Source of the DNA: Bordetella genomosp. 13
Lineage (GTDB): Bacteria > Pseudomonadota > Gammaproteobacteria > Burkholderiales > Burkholderiaceae_B
Length of the DNA stretch: 64,000 nucleotides
Direction of reading: 5' to 3'
NCBI RefSeq assembly: GCF_002119665.1
Contig: NZ_CP021111.1
Span: forward strand, 5,270,001 to 5,334,000
In this document: positions 45,661 through 54,167 of the stretch, one piece after another
Numbering within the stretch: the first letter of the stretch is position 1
Layout of the letters: every line of letters begins with the position of its first letter
Made by a program: the position numbers and the translations under genes
The notes under the pieces: model-generated
What the model was told of the DNA's origin: nothing
What the model saw: the letters and a program-made list of their open reading frames with translations, nothing else
The model's database searches: none

Positions 45661-46920
45661 ATGCGGCGCACGCTGCTGGCGTCGGCGCTGCTGCTTGGCG
45701 GACCCGCGCCTGCCGCGGAGTTTCCGGAAGGCATCGACTATGCGGTGCAGATCACCAGCTCGGTGCAGCACCAGAGCAATCCGGCGCGCCTGCCCGATTC
45801 GTCCGACCAGCGGCGCGCCGCCGCGGTCATGCTCAACGCCATCGGCCTGGCCACGCAGGTGCCGCTGCTGTCGCGCGACACCCGCCTGGACCTGGCCGCC
45901 AGCGTGGGCGACGCGCGCTACAGCAACACTCGCCAGCTCGACCATCAGCCGCGCTACCTGAACGTGGGGCTGAACTGGCGCGCGGGCAGGCTGTTCGATG
46001 GCCGCGTCGGCTTTCGCCACGAAGAGCAGCTGAACGACCTGAACCGCGCCTTTCCCCAGCGCGACATGACGAAGCGCCAGGGCATGGAGGCCGAAGCGGG
46101 ACTGCGCGTCACCGAGGCCTTGCGCGTGCCGGTGCTGGCGCTGTTCCAGAACACCGTGCGCTACGACTTCGAAGGCAATCGCCAGCTGTACGATCGCGAC
46201 GAGAACGGCTGGCAGGTATCGGCCTTCTATTCGGGACTGGGCCGTTCGTTCGCGCAGGCCGGCCTGCGCCACACCGGCGTCGACTACATCCGCCGCGATC
46301 CGGCGCAGACCGCGCTGCTGGACGACGCCTACGACGACAATGAGGCCTTCATCAATGTGCAGTGGGACTACAGTCCCAAGACGCTGGTGGGCGCGCGCAT
46401 CGGCTATCTGCGGCGCACGTATGACAATCTGGACGGCAGGGACACCAATCTGCTGACGCTCAACGCGCTGGCGACCTGGGACTATTCCGCCAAGACGCAA
46501 TTCGACCTGCGGCTGTGGCGCCGTCCGTATGCCTACGACGACAATCCCAACGTGCTGTACTCCACCGAGACCGGCGGACGACTGTCGGTGCGCTGGCGCG
46601 CCACGCCGAAGATCACGGTGGGGCTGGGCGTGGAGCGCACGGTGCAGCAGCAGGACACGATCACGTCGGGTGCCGGCAGCGAGGACGTCCATACCTGGCG
46701 CTATGGCCCGCGCATCGAATGGGCCATGCGCGACAACCTGCGCTGGGTGCTGGACTTCTACCGCGACCGCGAGACCTCGCCCATCCCCCAGGACAGCTAC
46801 GACCAGCGTTTCGTGCGGCTGGGTGTGCAATACACGTTCGGCGATCGCGCGGGCACGCTGAGCCAGCGCCTGCGCTCTGACGAATGTCAGTACCGCCGTT
46901 CGGAATTCGACCTGTGCTGA
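45661..46920 (+). CDS. Outer-membrane beta-barrel protein of the EPS locus (EpsL-like)
   Basis: A 419-residue exported protein: signal peptide MRRTLLASALLLGG to about PAAE, then repeated amphipathic strands with aromatic girdles (for example RLDLAASVGDARYSNTRQ, VGARIGYLRRTYDNLD, RWVLDFYRDRETSPI), ending in a strand-like QRFVRLGVQYTFGDRA region. This matches the EpsL/putative beta-barrel porin-2 group found in EPS loci, possibly an outer-membrane secretion or anchoring component. A GTG at 45643 overlapping the upstream stop (GTGA) is an alternative start. Its stop is one base from the stop of the convergent sugar transferase gene. Confidence 0.8.
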   Translation: MRRTLLASALLLGGPAPAAEFPEGIDYAVQITSSVQHQSNPARLPDSSDQRRAAAVMLNAIGLATQVPLLSRDTRLDLAASVGDARYSNTRQLDHQPRYLNVGLNWRAGRLFDGRVGFRHEEQLNDLNRAFPQRDMTKRQGMEAEAGLRVTEALRVPVLALFQNTVRYDFEGNRQLYDRDENGWQVSAFYSGLGRSFAQAGLRHTGVDYIRRDPAQTALLDDAYDDNEAFINVQWDYSPKTLVGARIGYLRRTYDNLDGRDTNLLTLNALATWDYSAKTQFDLRLWRRPYAYDDNPNVLYSTETGGRLSVRWRATPKITVGLGVERTVQQQDTITSGAGSEDVHTWRYGPRIEWAMRDNLRWVLDFYRDRETSPIPQDSYDQRFVRLGVQYTFGDRAGTLSQRLRSDECQYRRSEFDLC

Positions 46921-46921
46921 T

Positions 46922-48340
46922 TCAGTAGGCGTTGCGGTCCCACACGATCAGCAGCAGCGTGCGAAACAGGATCTTCACGTCGAGCAGCAGCGACCAGTTG
47001 GCGATGTAGTAGCGGTCGTACTTCACGCGGCGCTGCATCTTGTCGGGCGTGTCCGTTTCGCCGCGCAGGCCATGGATCTGCGCCCAGCCCGTGATGCCCG
47101 GCTTGACGCTGTGGCGCAGCATGTAGCCGCGGATCAGCCGCCGGTACATCTCGTTGTGCTCGGCGGCGTGGGGGCGCGGGCCCACGAGGCTCATCGAGCC
47201 GCCCAGCACGTTGAACAGCTGCGGCAGCTCGTCCAGCGAGGTCTTGCGCAGCACGCGGCCCACGCGGGTGACGCGGTCGTCGTTGGCGCGGGCCTGGCGC
47301 AGCACGCCGTCCTGCGCCGCGTCGCTGCCCACGCGCATCGAGCGGAACTTGTAGACCGTGATGGGCATGCCGCGCTCGCCGTAGCGCAGCTGGCGGAAGA
47401 TGACGGGCCCCGGCGTGTCCAGCCGGATGGCCAGCGCCACCAGCATCATCACCGGCGAGAGCAGGACCAGCATGAGGCAGCCCAGCACCAGGTCCATCGC
47501 GCGCTTCAGCGAACGGGACAGGCCGATCATCTGCGTTTCGTGCAGCGCCAGCACGGGCACGCCGGCGATGTTCGCGCTGTCGGCAGCGGTATCGCCCAGG
47601 AAGGGCGATTCGGGAATCAGGTAGATGGCGGCGGTGGAGTCGTACAGGCGATTCATCAGATCCAGCGTGGGCGCCTCGTAGCCTTCCTTGTCGAGCGGCA
47701 CGAACGCCACGTCGATCCCGCCGGCGTCTATCTTCGCCGTCGCGTTGGGATAGTCGCCCAGGTAGGGCGGCACGTGGCCGATGCTGTCGTGCGCCTGCGC
47801 CGGCTGGCTGGCGTAATAGCCGGCGATGTGGATGCCCAGGATGGGCGAGCGCTGCAGCCGCATGGCGAGCTTCTGCGCCTCGGGTCCCATGCCGAAGAAC
47901 ACGGCCACGCGGCGGCTGGAGGGTGAGTTGTTGATGTGATAGGCCGCGCGCCGCAGCGCGGCCAGGCCGGCAACCTGCAGCGCCAGCGCGATGCCTGTCC
48001 ATTCGGCAAGCAGCGTGCGCAGCTGCTCGACGTCGGTGCCGTCGTGAGGCAGGAAGAACAATCCGACCAGCGCCATGAACAGCACGTTGAACCAGCGCAT
48101 CACGCCCTGCCCCAGCATCCACAGCGTGGTGCGCGCGCTGACCAGCAGCCGGAAGCGCACGAAAACCACGAATGCGCCCAGCGCGATCAGGCCGGGCACG
48201 CCCTGCAGGTAGACGGGGCCGTCCAGGCCGTGCAGGCGCGCCAGCAGCAGGAAGGGACAGGCGTTGAGCAACGCGCTGACGCCGCCCGCCAGGGTCATGA
48301 ACGCATTCTGGTGGTGGCTGGGCTTGTCTCGCAGGAACAT
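46922..48340 (-). CDS. Undecaprenyl-phosphate sugar-phosphotransferase initiating EPS synthesis (WcaJ/EpsB type)
   Basis: The 472-residue polyisoprenyl-phosphate hexose-1-phosphate transferase has four or five N-terminal membrane segments, a Rossmann-like middle part, the membrane re-entrant helix (RAMDLVLGCLMLVLLSPVMM), and the catalytic domain with YKFRSMRVG, RKTSLDELPQLFNVLGG, SLVGPRPHAAEHNEMY and KPGITGWAQIHGLRGETDT. It transfers glucose-1-phosphate or a relative to undecaprenyl phosphate. It is 30 bases downstream of manC in the same direction and ends head-to-head with the EpsL-like gene stop. Confidence 0.92.
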   Translation of the reverse strand: MFLRDKPSHHQNAFMTLAGGVSALLNACPFLLLARLHGLDGPVYLQGVPGLIALGAFVVFVRFRLLVSARTTLWMLGQGVMRWFNVLFMALVGLFFLPHDGTDVEQLRTLLAEWTGIALALQVAGLAALRRAAYHINNSPSSRRVAVFFGMGPEAQKLAMRLQRSPILGIHIAGYYASQPAQAHDSIGHVPPYLGDYPNATAKIDAGGIDVAFVPLDKEGYEAPTLDLMNRLYDSTAAIYLIPESPFLGDTAADSANIAGVPVLALHETQMIGLSRSLKRAMDLVLGCLMLVLLSPVMMLVALAIRLDTPGPVIFRQLRYGERGMPITVYKFRSMRVGSDAAQDGVLRQARANDDRVTRVGRVLRKTSLDELPQLFNVLGGSMSLVGPRPHAAEHNEMYRRLIRGYMLRHSVKPGITGWAQIHGLRGETDTPDKMQRRVKYDRYYIANWSLLLDVKILFRTLLLIVWDRNAY

Positions 48341-48370
48341 GGTCGAATCGCGGTGAGTCGGGACGTGGCG

Positions 48371-49795
48371 TCAGCGGCCGTAGGAATCGTCGAAGCGGAC
48401 GATGTCGTCTTCGCCGAGATACGCGCCCGATTGAACCTCGATGAGTTCGAGCGGGATGGAGCCTGGATTCTCCAGGCGATGAGGCACGCCGAGCGGAATA
48501 TACGTGGATTGGTTTTCAGTAAGCAGGAAAACCTCTTCGCTGCGTGTGATGCGTGCGGTTCCCGCAACGACGATCCAGTGTTCGGCGCGATGGTGGTGCA
48601 TCTGCAGCGACAGCCGTCCGCCTGGCGCCACGGTGATGCGCTTGACCTTGAAGCGCGACCCGCCGTCGATCGAGTCATAGGTGCCCCAGGGCCGATACGC
48701 CAGGCGGTGCTCGGTGGCCTCGGGACGCTTGCCGGCCTGCAGCCTGGCCACGATGCGGCGCACGTCCTGCACTTTGTCGCGGGCCGCGACCAGGACGGCG
48801 TCGGGCGTCTCGACCACCACCGTATCCTCGACGCCCAACAGGGCCACCAGCCGATGGCTGGAATAGGCGTATACGTCGCGGCACGATTCCGCCAGCACGT
48901 CGCCGCGCAGCGCGTTGCCGGCCTCGTCGCGCGGCATCAGCTGCCACAGCGAGGCCCACGAGCCGATGTCGCTCCAGCCCGCGTCCAGCGGCACCATGGC
49001 CACGTCCGAGTCGCGCTCCATGACGGCGTAGTCGATGGAATCGGACGGGCAGGCGGCGAACGCGGACTCGTCGAAGCGCACGAAGTCGCCATCGTGCCGC
49101 ACGCCCGCGATGGCGGCCCGGCAGGCCTGCAGGATGTCGGGGCGGTGCTGCTCGAGCGCCCGCAGATAGCGCGACGCCAGGAACAGGAACATGCCGCTGT
49201 TCCAGAAGTAGCGGCCGCTGGCGACGTATTCGGCCGCCGTTGCGGCATCGGGCTTTTCGACGAAGGCTTCCACCGCAGCCGGCGCGCCGGGCGCCGCCTC
49301 TGGCGCCGTACGTATGTAACCGTAACCGGTTTCAGGGTAAGCAGGCAGCACGCCGAAGGTGACCAGCCTGCCCGCCAGCGCCGGCTCGCGGCCTGCCTCG
49401 ACGGCTTGGCGGAAGGCGTCGGGCCGCAGGATGGCGTGGTCGGACGGCAGTACCAGCAGCAGGGCATCCTCGCCCTGCGCCATGGCGTGCAGCGCGGCCA
49501 GCGCAATGGCCGGCGCGGTATTGCGCCCCGCCGGCTCGAGCAGAATGGCGGGATGCTTCAGGCCAAGCTGGCGCAATTGCTCGGCCACGATGAATCGGTG
49601 CGCCTCGTTGGTGACCAGCATGGGCGGATGGTCAGCCAGCTGCGACACGCGTTGCCACGTGGCCTGCAGCGCCGAGTCGTCGCCCAGCAGCGCGAGGAAC
49701 TGCTTGGGATAGCTTTCGCGGGACAGCGGCCACAGCCTGGTACCCGAGCCCCCCGCCAGCAGAACGGGTTGCAACTTCACGGGGGCGCTGGACAT
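48371..49795 (-). CDS. manC: Mannose-1-phosphate guanylyltransferase / mannose-6-phosphate isomerase (type II)
   Basis: Makes GDP-mannose from mannose-1-phosphate and GTP; the C-terminal cupin domain isomerises mannose-6-phosphate. The 474-residue protein has the nucleotidyltransferase signature LLAGGSGTRLWPLSRESYPK and EKPDAATA, and the cupin signature SLQMHHHRAEHWIVVAGTA. ATG 49793-49795 follows AAGGAG by six bases, so the two-codon longer TTG start was rejected. Its presence indicates that the EPS contains mannose or a GDP-mannose-derived sugar such as fucose or rhamnose. Co-transcribed with the initiating transferase and divergent from bcsD. Confidence 0.93.
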   Translation of the reverse strand: MSSAPVKLQPVLLAGGSGTRLWPLSRESYPKQFLALLGDDSALQATWQRVSQLADHPPMLVTNEAHRFIVAEQLRQLGLKHPAILLEPAGRNTAPAIALAALHAMAQGEDALLLVLPSDHAILRPDAFRQAVEAGREPALAGRLVTFGVLPAYPETGYGYIRTAPEAAPGAPAAVEAFVEKPDAATAAEYVASGRYFWNSGMFLFLASRYLRALEQHRPDILQACRAAIAGVRHDGDFVRFDESAFAACPSDSIDYAVMERDSDVAMVPLDAGWSDIGSWASLWQLMPRDEAGNALRGDVLAESCRDVYAYSSHRLVALLGVEDTVVVETPDAVLVAARDKVQDVRRIVARLQAGKRPEATEHRLAYRPWGTYDSIDGGSRFKVKRITVAPGGRLSLQMHHHRAEHWIVVAGTARITRSEEVFLLTENQSTYIPLGVPHRLENPGSIPLELIEVQSGAYLGEDDIVRFDDSYGR

Positions 49796-50266
49796 GCACA
49801 ACTCCTTCGTTGCCGATCGGGCACCGAATCGTCAAAAAACGTCAGTTTGACCGGAATTTTGCATCTGCGGGTATCAAAAAATTTAAATTTCACAGATCGA
49901 CATATTAGAATCGCTTTGCGCGAATCCAGGCAGCAGACCAGCCCGGGTACGCCTCCAGACGCAAGGTCATGCTTCAAGAATGCGGCTGAAACCCGCAGCT
50001 CCGCCTTGCCACTTGGCAGATTTGCCATGCCGGTTTCGTACAGCCCGAGCCACGCAAGCAAGCAGAATCCGCATTCCTTCCTTGTCGTACCGACGGGGAC
50101 TCGCCCAGAGGGACAGCCACGGTCCGTCGGATTTCCCACGCGCTCCGCGAGAGTTCCCGCGCCTGTCGAAGCGTCGCGCATGACGCCGTTCTTACCCTGT
50201 CCGTACGCCGCCGAGGGCATGCCCGCCCAGCCGGGTACGCTGCCCGGGCCCATCCAGAGGAACTAA
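49796..50266. promoter_or_regulatory. Divergent control region between manC and the cellulose operon
   Basis: 471 bases with no gene. 49,830-49,925 is strikingly AT-rich for this genome (for example CAAAAAATTTAAATTTCACA at 49875-49894). TGGCA-gatt-TGCCA (50014-50027) is a perfect inverted repeat that could be an operator. Promoters for both directions must be here; bcsD has AGAGGA six bases before its GTG. Confidence 0.5.
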
Positions 50267-50722
50267 GTGGAAAGCGCCATCAACACCCATCTCAGCGAAC
50301 GTCTGTGCTCTCACCAGTGGCGGGGATTCCTGTCCGCGCTGGCCGGAGAGCTGACGCAGGACCTGACGTCCGGGCACCTGCGCAACGTGATGCGTCGTAC
50401 AGGTGAGCGCTTCGCACGCCAGCACGCGTTGCCCGCCACCAGCACCATCGCCGATCTGCAGGTGGCCATCAACCATGTATGGCGCGGCCAGGACTGGGGC
50501 TGGGTCGAGATCGCCGAAGCGGCCGACCACCTCGCCCTGACACATTACTGCGCTCCACTACAGGGCGCGTTCGGCCAAGGGTACCAGGGCTGGACCGCCG
50601 GCTTCCTGGAAGGCGCCTATGAGTTGTGGATGCGCCAACTGGGCGCCGACTCGCAGCTGCGCGTGACCCAGGCCGGCGAGCCGGACGCCCTGGGAACGGT
50701 TGTGTTCCGTTTCGGCAAATAA
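50267..50722 (+). CDS. bcsD: Cellulose synthase subunit BcsD
   Basis: Periplasmic octamer-forming subunit that, in Komagataeibacter, organises cellulose chains into ordered fibrils. The 151-residue protein (starting at GTG 50267 with AGAGGA six bases before) has SHQWRGFLSALAGELTQDL and FGQGYQGWTAGFLEGAYELW, typical AcsD/BcsD segments. No signal peptide, as usual for the family. First gene of the operon. Confidence 0.9.
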   Translation: MESAINTHLSERLCSHQWRGFLSALAGELTQDLTSGHLRNVMRRTGERFARQHALPATSTIADLQVAINHVWRGQDWGWVEIAEAADHLALTHYCAPLQGAFGQGYQGWTAGFLEGAYELWMRQLGADSQLRVTQAGEPDALGTVVFRFGK

Positions 50723-50765
50723 GCCGGCCCCTCGGCGGGCGGGACAACGACCGGGAAGTCGAACC

Positions 50766-51179
50766 ATGAACGATGCCAGCGATATTTCGAGTCTCTACCA
50801 GCGGTTTGGCGGAGACGCCGACCAGTACCTCGAGCTGGGCCAGTCCAATCACGCGCAGGCGTCTCGCGAGCGCTGGCCATTGCTGTCGGCCATCCGGCCC
50901 GAGCTGGCCATGGTGCCGCCGGCGGTAGGCGAACGCGTCGAGGCGACGCACGCTGTATCGCCGTGGGCCTCGGCCGTCTCGCCGCCCGCGCCGCCCGTGC
51001 CTGTGCCATCGATTCCCGCCGCGCCTCCCGCGCCCGCCGTCACGCCCACGCCCGCCGCGGAGGACGCGCCGGCCGTGGCCCCGGCAGCGCCCGCCACGCC
51101 GTCCGCCGAGCCGCGCCCTTCCTTGCAGAACGTGTTCGCAAGACTGGCGCAATCCGGCAGCTCCTCATCCAAGCCATAG
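50766..51179 (+). CDS. bcsP: Pro-rich cellulose biosynthesis protein BcsP (BcsR-type N-terminal domain)
   Basis: A 137-residue protein whose first 50 residues (DISSLYQRFGGDADQYLELG and SRERWPLLSAI) resemble the small BcsR protein of enterobacteria (ALKRWPLLAE motif); residues 70-115 are an Ala/Pro-rich low-complexity tail, ending SLQNVFARLAQSG. BcsR/BcsP partner BcsQ and stabilise the synthase. It stands directly before bcsQ, as in bcsP-bcsQ operons. The Pro-rich tail has been connected with BcsD filament organisation in related systems. Confidence 0.82.
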   Translation: MNDASDISSLYQRFGGDADQYLELGQSNHAQASRERWPLLSAIRPELAMVPPAVGERVEATHAVSPWASAVSPPAPPVPVPSIPAAPPAPAVTPTPAAEDAPAVAPAAPATPSAEPRPSLQNVFARLAQSGSSSSKP

Positions 51180-51184
51180 CACAC

Positions 51185-51961
51185 GTGAAGATCATCGCCA
51201 TCGTTGCCGCCAAGGGCGGAGTCGGCAAGAGCACGATCGCCGCCAATCTGTGCGTTGCATTGCGCCAGGCCGGCCGCGCCGTGCTGGCCGTCGACCTCGA
51301 TCCGCAGAACGCGCTGCGTTTCCACCTGGGCGGCAATCTGCAGGACATCGGCGGGCTGTCGCGCGCCAGCGTGGGCGGCACGCCGTGGCGCGATGCGTGC
51401 GTGCAAGGCGCCTCGGGCGTCCACATGATGCCGTTCGGCCTGGTCAACGAAACCGATCGCCAGTCGCTCGAGCGCCAGCTGGCGGCCGACCCGAACTGGC
51501 TGTCGCGCCATCTCGACAGTCTGGACCTGGCCGAGGAAACGGTGGTGGTGATCGACACGCCGCCGGGCCCATCGGAGTACCTGCGCCAGTCGCTGGGCAT
51601 CGCGCACCTGGTGGTGGCGGTGACGCTGGCCGATGCCGCGTCGTATGCCACGCTGCCGATGATCGAAGGCCTGATCCAGAACTACTGTGCCGGCCGCGCC
51701 GGCTACCTGGGCCACGCCTACATCGTCAACCAGGCCGACGGCGCGCGTCAGCTGTCCAAGGACGCCGTGCGCCTGGTCCGCGAGTCGCTGCGCGAGCGCG
51801 TCATCGGCGTGGTCCACAAGGACGAGTCCGTCAGCGAGGCGCTGGCCTACGGCCGCACGGTGGTGGACCACGATCCCCACAGCCTGGGCCGCGCCGACCT
51901 GCTGGCCTGCGCCGGCTGGGTCGAGCAGCGCCTGCGCGGTATCGGGAGCGTGCCGCGATGA
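51185..51961 (+). CDS. bcsQ: Cellulose synthase operon ATPase BcsQ (ParA/MinD family)
   Basis: A 258-residue ParA-like ATPase required for polar or stable assembly of the cellulose machine. Starts at GTG 51185 with IIAIVAAKGGVGKSTIAANL (deviant Walker A), LAVDLDPQNALRFHLG (A') and VVVIDTPPGPSEYL (B). It begins five bases after bcsP and overlaps bcsA by 4 bases. It could be mistaken for a partition ATPase, but the operon context and the FHLGG segment identify BcsQ. Confidence 0.92.
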   Translation: MKIIAIVAAKGGVGKSTIAANLCVALRQAGRAVLAVDLDPQNALRFHLGGNLQDIGGLSRASVGGTPWRDACVQGASGVHMMPFGLVNETDRQSLERQLAADPNWLSRHLDSLDLAEETVVVIDTPPGPSEYLRQSLGIAHLVVAVTLADAASYATLPMIEGLIQNYCAGRAGYLGHAYIVNQADGARQLSKDAVRLVRESLRERVIGVVHKDESVSEALAYGRTVVDHDPHSLGRADLLACAGWVEQRLRGIGSVPR

Positions 51962-54153
51962 TGAAGCTGTTTCCGCCGCGCCTGGGCAGGCGCGAGGGCG
52001 CGCCGCGGTGGGACGACGCGCTGCTGTCGCTGCCGCTGTGGTCCAAGGGCTGGGTGCGCGTCCTGGCCGGCGTGGCGGCCGCGGTGCTGTTCGTGCTGGC
52101 CGTCACGGTCAAGTTCGAGCTGTACCAGCAGCTGCTGTTCACCGGCATCTGCATCGTGCTGGCCCTGGTGCTGCATCGCATGGGCGGCCGGCTCATCACA
52201 TTGGTGATGATGGCCATCTCGGTCATCGTGTCGCTGCGCTACATGTACTGGCGCGTCACCGAGACACTGGGCTTCCAGAGTCCCATCGACATGGCGTTCG
52301 GCTACGGCCTGCTGCTGGCCGAGCTGTATGCAATGACGGTGATGCTGCTGAGCTATTTCCAGACCGCATGGCCGCTTCAGCGCAAACCCATGCCGATGCC
52401 GCCGGACGCCAAGGTCTGGCCCACGGTGGACGTCTTCATCCCCACCTACAACGAACCGCTGAGCGTGGTGCGGCAATCCGTGCTGGCGGCCATGTCGCTG
52501 GACTGGCCCGCCGACCGCCTGCGGGTCTACGTGCTGGACGACGGCCGCCGCGAGGAGTTCCGCGACTTCTGCGCCCGCGCCGGCGCGGGCTATCTCACGC
52601 GTAGCGACAATCGGCACGCCAAGGCGGGCAACATCAATGCGGCGCTGGCCAAGACCGATGGCGAGTTCGTCGCGGTGTTCGACTGCGATCACATCACCAC
52701 GCGCTCGTTCCTGCAGATCTGCATGGGCTGGTTCATGAAGGACCGGCAGCTCGCGATGCTGCAGACGCCGCACGTGTTCTTCTCCCCCGATCCGTTCGAA
52801 CGCAATCTCGAGACCTTCCGCAACGTACCGAACGAAGGCGAACTGTTCTACGGCATCGTCCAGGATGGCAACGACCTCTGGAACGCCACCTTCTTCTGCG
52901 GTTCATGCGCGGTGATGCGTCGCGCGTCGCTGGAAGCGGTGGGCGGCGTGGCAACCGAAAGCGTCACCGAGGATGCGCTGACGGCGCTGAAGATGAATCG
53001 CGCGGGCTTCAACACCGCATACCTGGCGCTGCCGCAGGCGGCCGGCCTGGCCACCGAGAACCTGTCGCGCCACATCGGCCAGCGCACGCGCTGGGCGCGC
53101 GGCATGGCGCAGATCATCCGCGTCAACAATCCCTTGCTGGGGCCAGGGCTGAAGCTGGGGCAGCGGCTGTGCTACCTGAACGCCATGCTGCACTTCTTCT
53201 TCGGGCTGCCCCGCGTGGTGTTCCTGACCACACCGCTGGCGTTCCTGTTCTTCGGCGCCCACGTGTTCCAGGCCACGGCGCTGATGGTGACGGCGTACGC
53301 GCTGCCGCACATCGTCCTGTCCAGCCTCGGCAGCTCGCGCATCCAGGGGCGCTTTCGGCATTCGTTCTGGAACGAGGTGTACGAGGCCGTGCTCGCCTGG
53401 TACATCATGCGGCCCGCACTGCAGACGCTGATAAGTCCCCGGCGCGCCGTCTTCAACGTGACGGCCAAGGGCGGCGTGATCCGCGAGTCGTACTTCGACT
53501 GGGAGCTGGCGCGCCCGTACGTGCTGCTGCTGGTGCTGAACGTGGTGGGCCTGGCGATCGGCCTGGTCAGCATGGCATTCGCGGCCGACCTGGATACGGC
53601 GATGACCATCCTGATCAACGTCGTCTGGACCGTCTACAACATCGTCATCACCAGCGCGGCCGTGGCCGTGGCCGGCGAGGTACGCCAGTTGCGCAACACG
53701 CACCGCGTGGCGGTGAACCTGCCTGCCGCCATCGCGCTGCCGGGCGGCCGTCGCATGGCCTGCCGCGTCAGCGATTTCTCGCAGGGCGGGCTGGGTCTGG
53801 TGCTGCCGGATGGCGCGCAGGTTGTCCAGGGAACGCAGATCTCGGTGTCGGTGTTCCGCGGCGACTTCGAAGGGGTGTTCCCTGCCGTCGTGACGTTCAG
53901 CCGCGGCAGCCGCCTGGGCCTGAGCTTCCAGGACCTGACGCTGGAGCAGGAGCGCGAACTGGCCGAGGTCACTTTCGCGCGCGCGGACACCTGGGCGTCG
54001 ATGTGGGGCCAGGGCAAGCCCGACTCTCCGCTGGTGGCCATGCGCCACATCTCCAGCATCGGCCTGCGCGGCTTCACGCTGCTGATGCGCTACGCGCGCG
54101 ATCGGGGCGTGGCTCAGCTGCGCCGCACGGTCTCCGCATCCACCAAAAATTGA
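51958..54153 (+). CDS. bcsA: Cellulose synthase catalytic subunit BcsA
   Basis: Processive GT2 inner-membrane enzyme polymerising UDP-glucose into beta-1,4-glucan and translocating it. The 731-residue protein has N-terminal membrane segments, VFIPTYNEPLSVVRQS, YVLDDGRREEF, FDCDHITTR (DxD), TED in ESVTEDALTA, and QRTRWARGM (QxxRW). After further membrane segments, the PilZ domain has RNTHR (RxxxR) and VSDFSQGGLGL (DxSxxG), so it should respond to cyclic di-GMP. Overlaps bcsQ by 4 bases. Confidence 0.97.
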   Translation: MMKLFPPRLGRREGAPRWDDALLSLPLWSKGWVRVLAGVAAAVLFVLAVTVKFELYQQLLFTGICIVLALVLHRMGGRLITLVMMAISVIVSLRYMYWRVTETLGFQSPIDMAFGYGLLLAELYAMTVMLLSYFQTAWPLQRKPMPMPPDAKVWPTVDVFIPTYNEPLSVVRQSVLAAMSLDWPADRLRVYVLDDGRREEFRDFCARAGAGYLTRSDNRHAKAGNINAALAKTDGEFVAVFDCDHITTRSFLQICMGWFMKDRQLAMLQTPHVFFSPDPFERNLETFRNVPNEGELFYGIVQDGNDLWNATFFCGSCAVMRRASLEAVGGVATESVTEDALTALKMNRAGFNTAYLALPQAAGLATENLSRHIGQRTRWARGMAQIIRVNNPLLGPGLKLGQRLCYLNAMLHFFFGLPRVVFLTTPLAFLFFGAHVFQATALMVTAYALPHIVLSSLGSSRIQGRFRHSFWNEVYEAVLAWYIMRPALQTLISPRRAVFNVTAKGGVIRESYFDWELARPYVLLLVLNVVGLAIGLVSMAFAADLDTAMTILINVVWTVYNIVITSAAVAVAGEVRQLRNTHRVAVNLPAAIALPGGRRMACRVSDFSQGGLGLVLPDGAQVVQGTQISVSVFRGDFEGVFPAVVTFSRGSRLGLSFQDLTLEQERELAEVTFARADTWASMWGQGKPDSPLVAMRHISSIGLRGFTLLMRYARDRGVAQLRRTVSASTKN

Positions 54154-54167
54154 ACAACGGGAGCGCA

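Noticed and set aside
50011..50030. Possible sigma-54 promoter, because of TGGCA followed by TTGCC.
   Set aside because: The GG-to-GC spacing is too short for a -24/-12 promoter; it is described as an inverted repeat instead.
51185..51961. A second chromosome- or plasmid-type ParA.
   Set aside because: Walker motifs match ParA/MinD, but position between bcsP and bcsA with a 4-base overlap identifies BcsQ.
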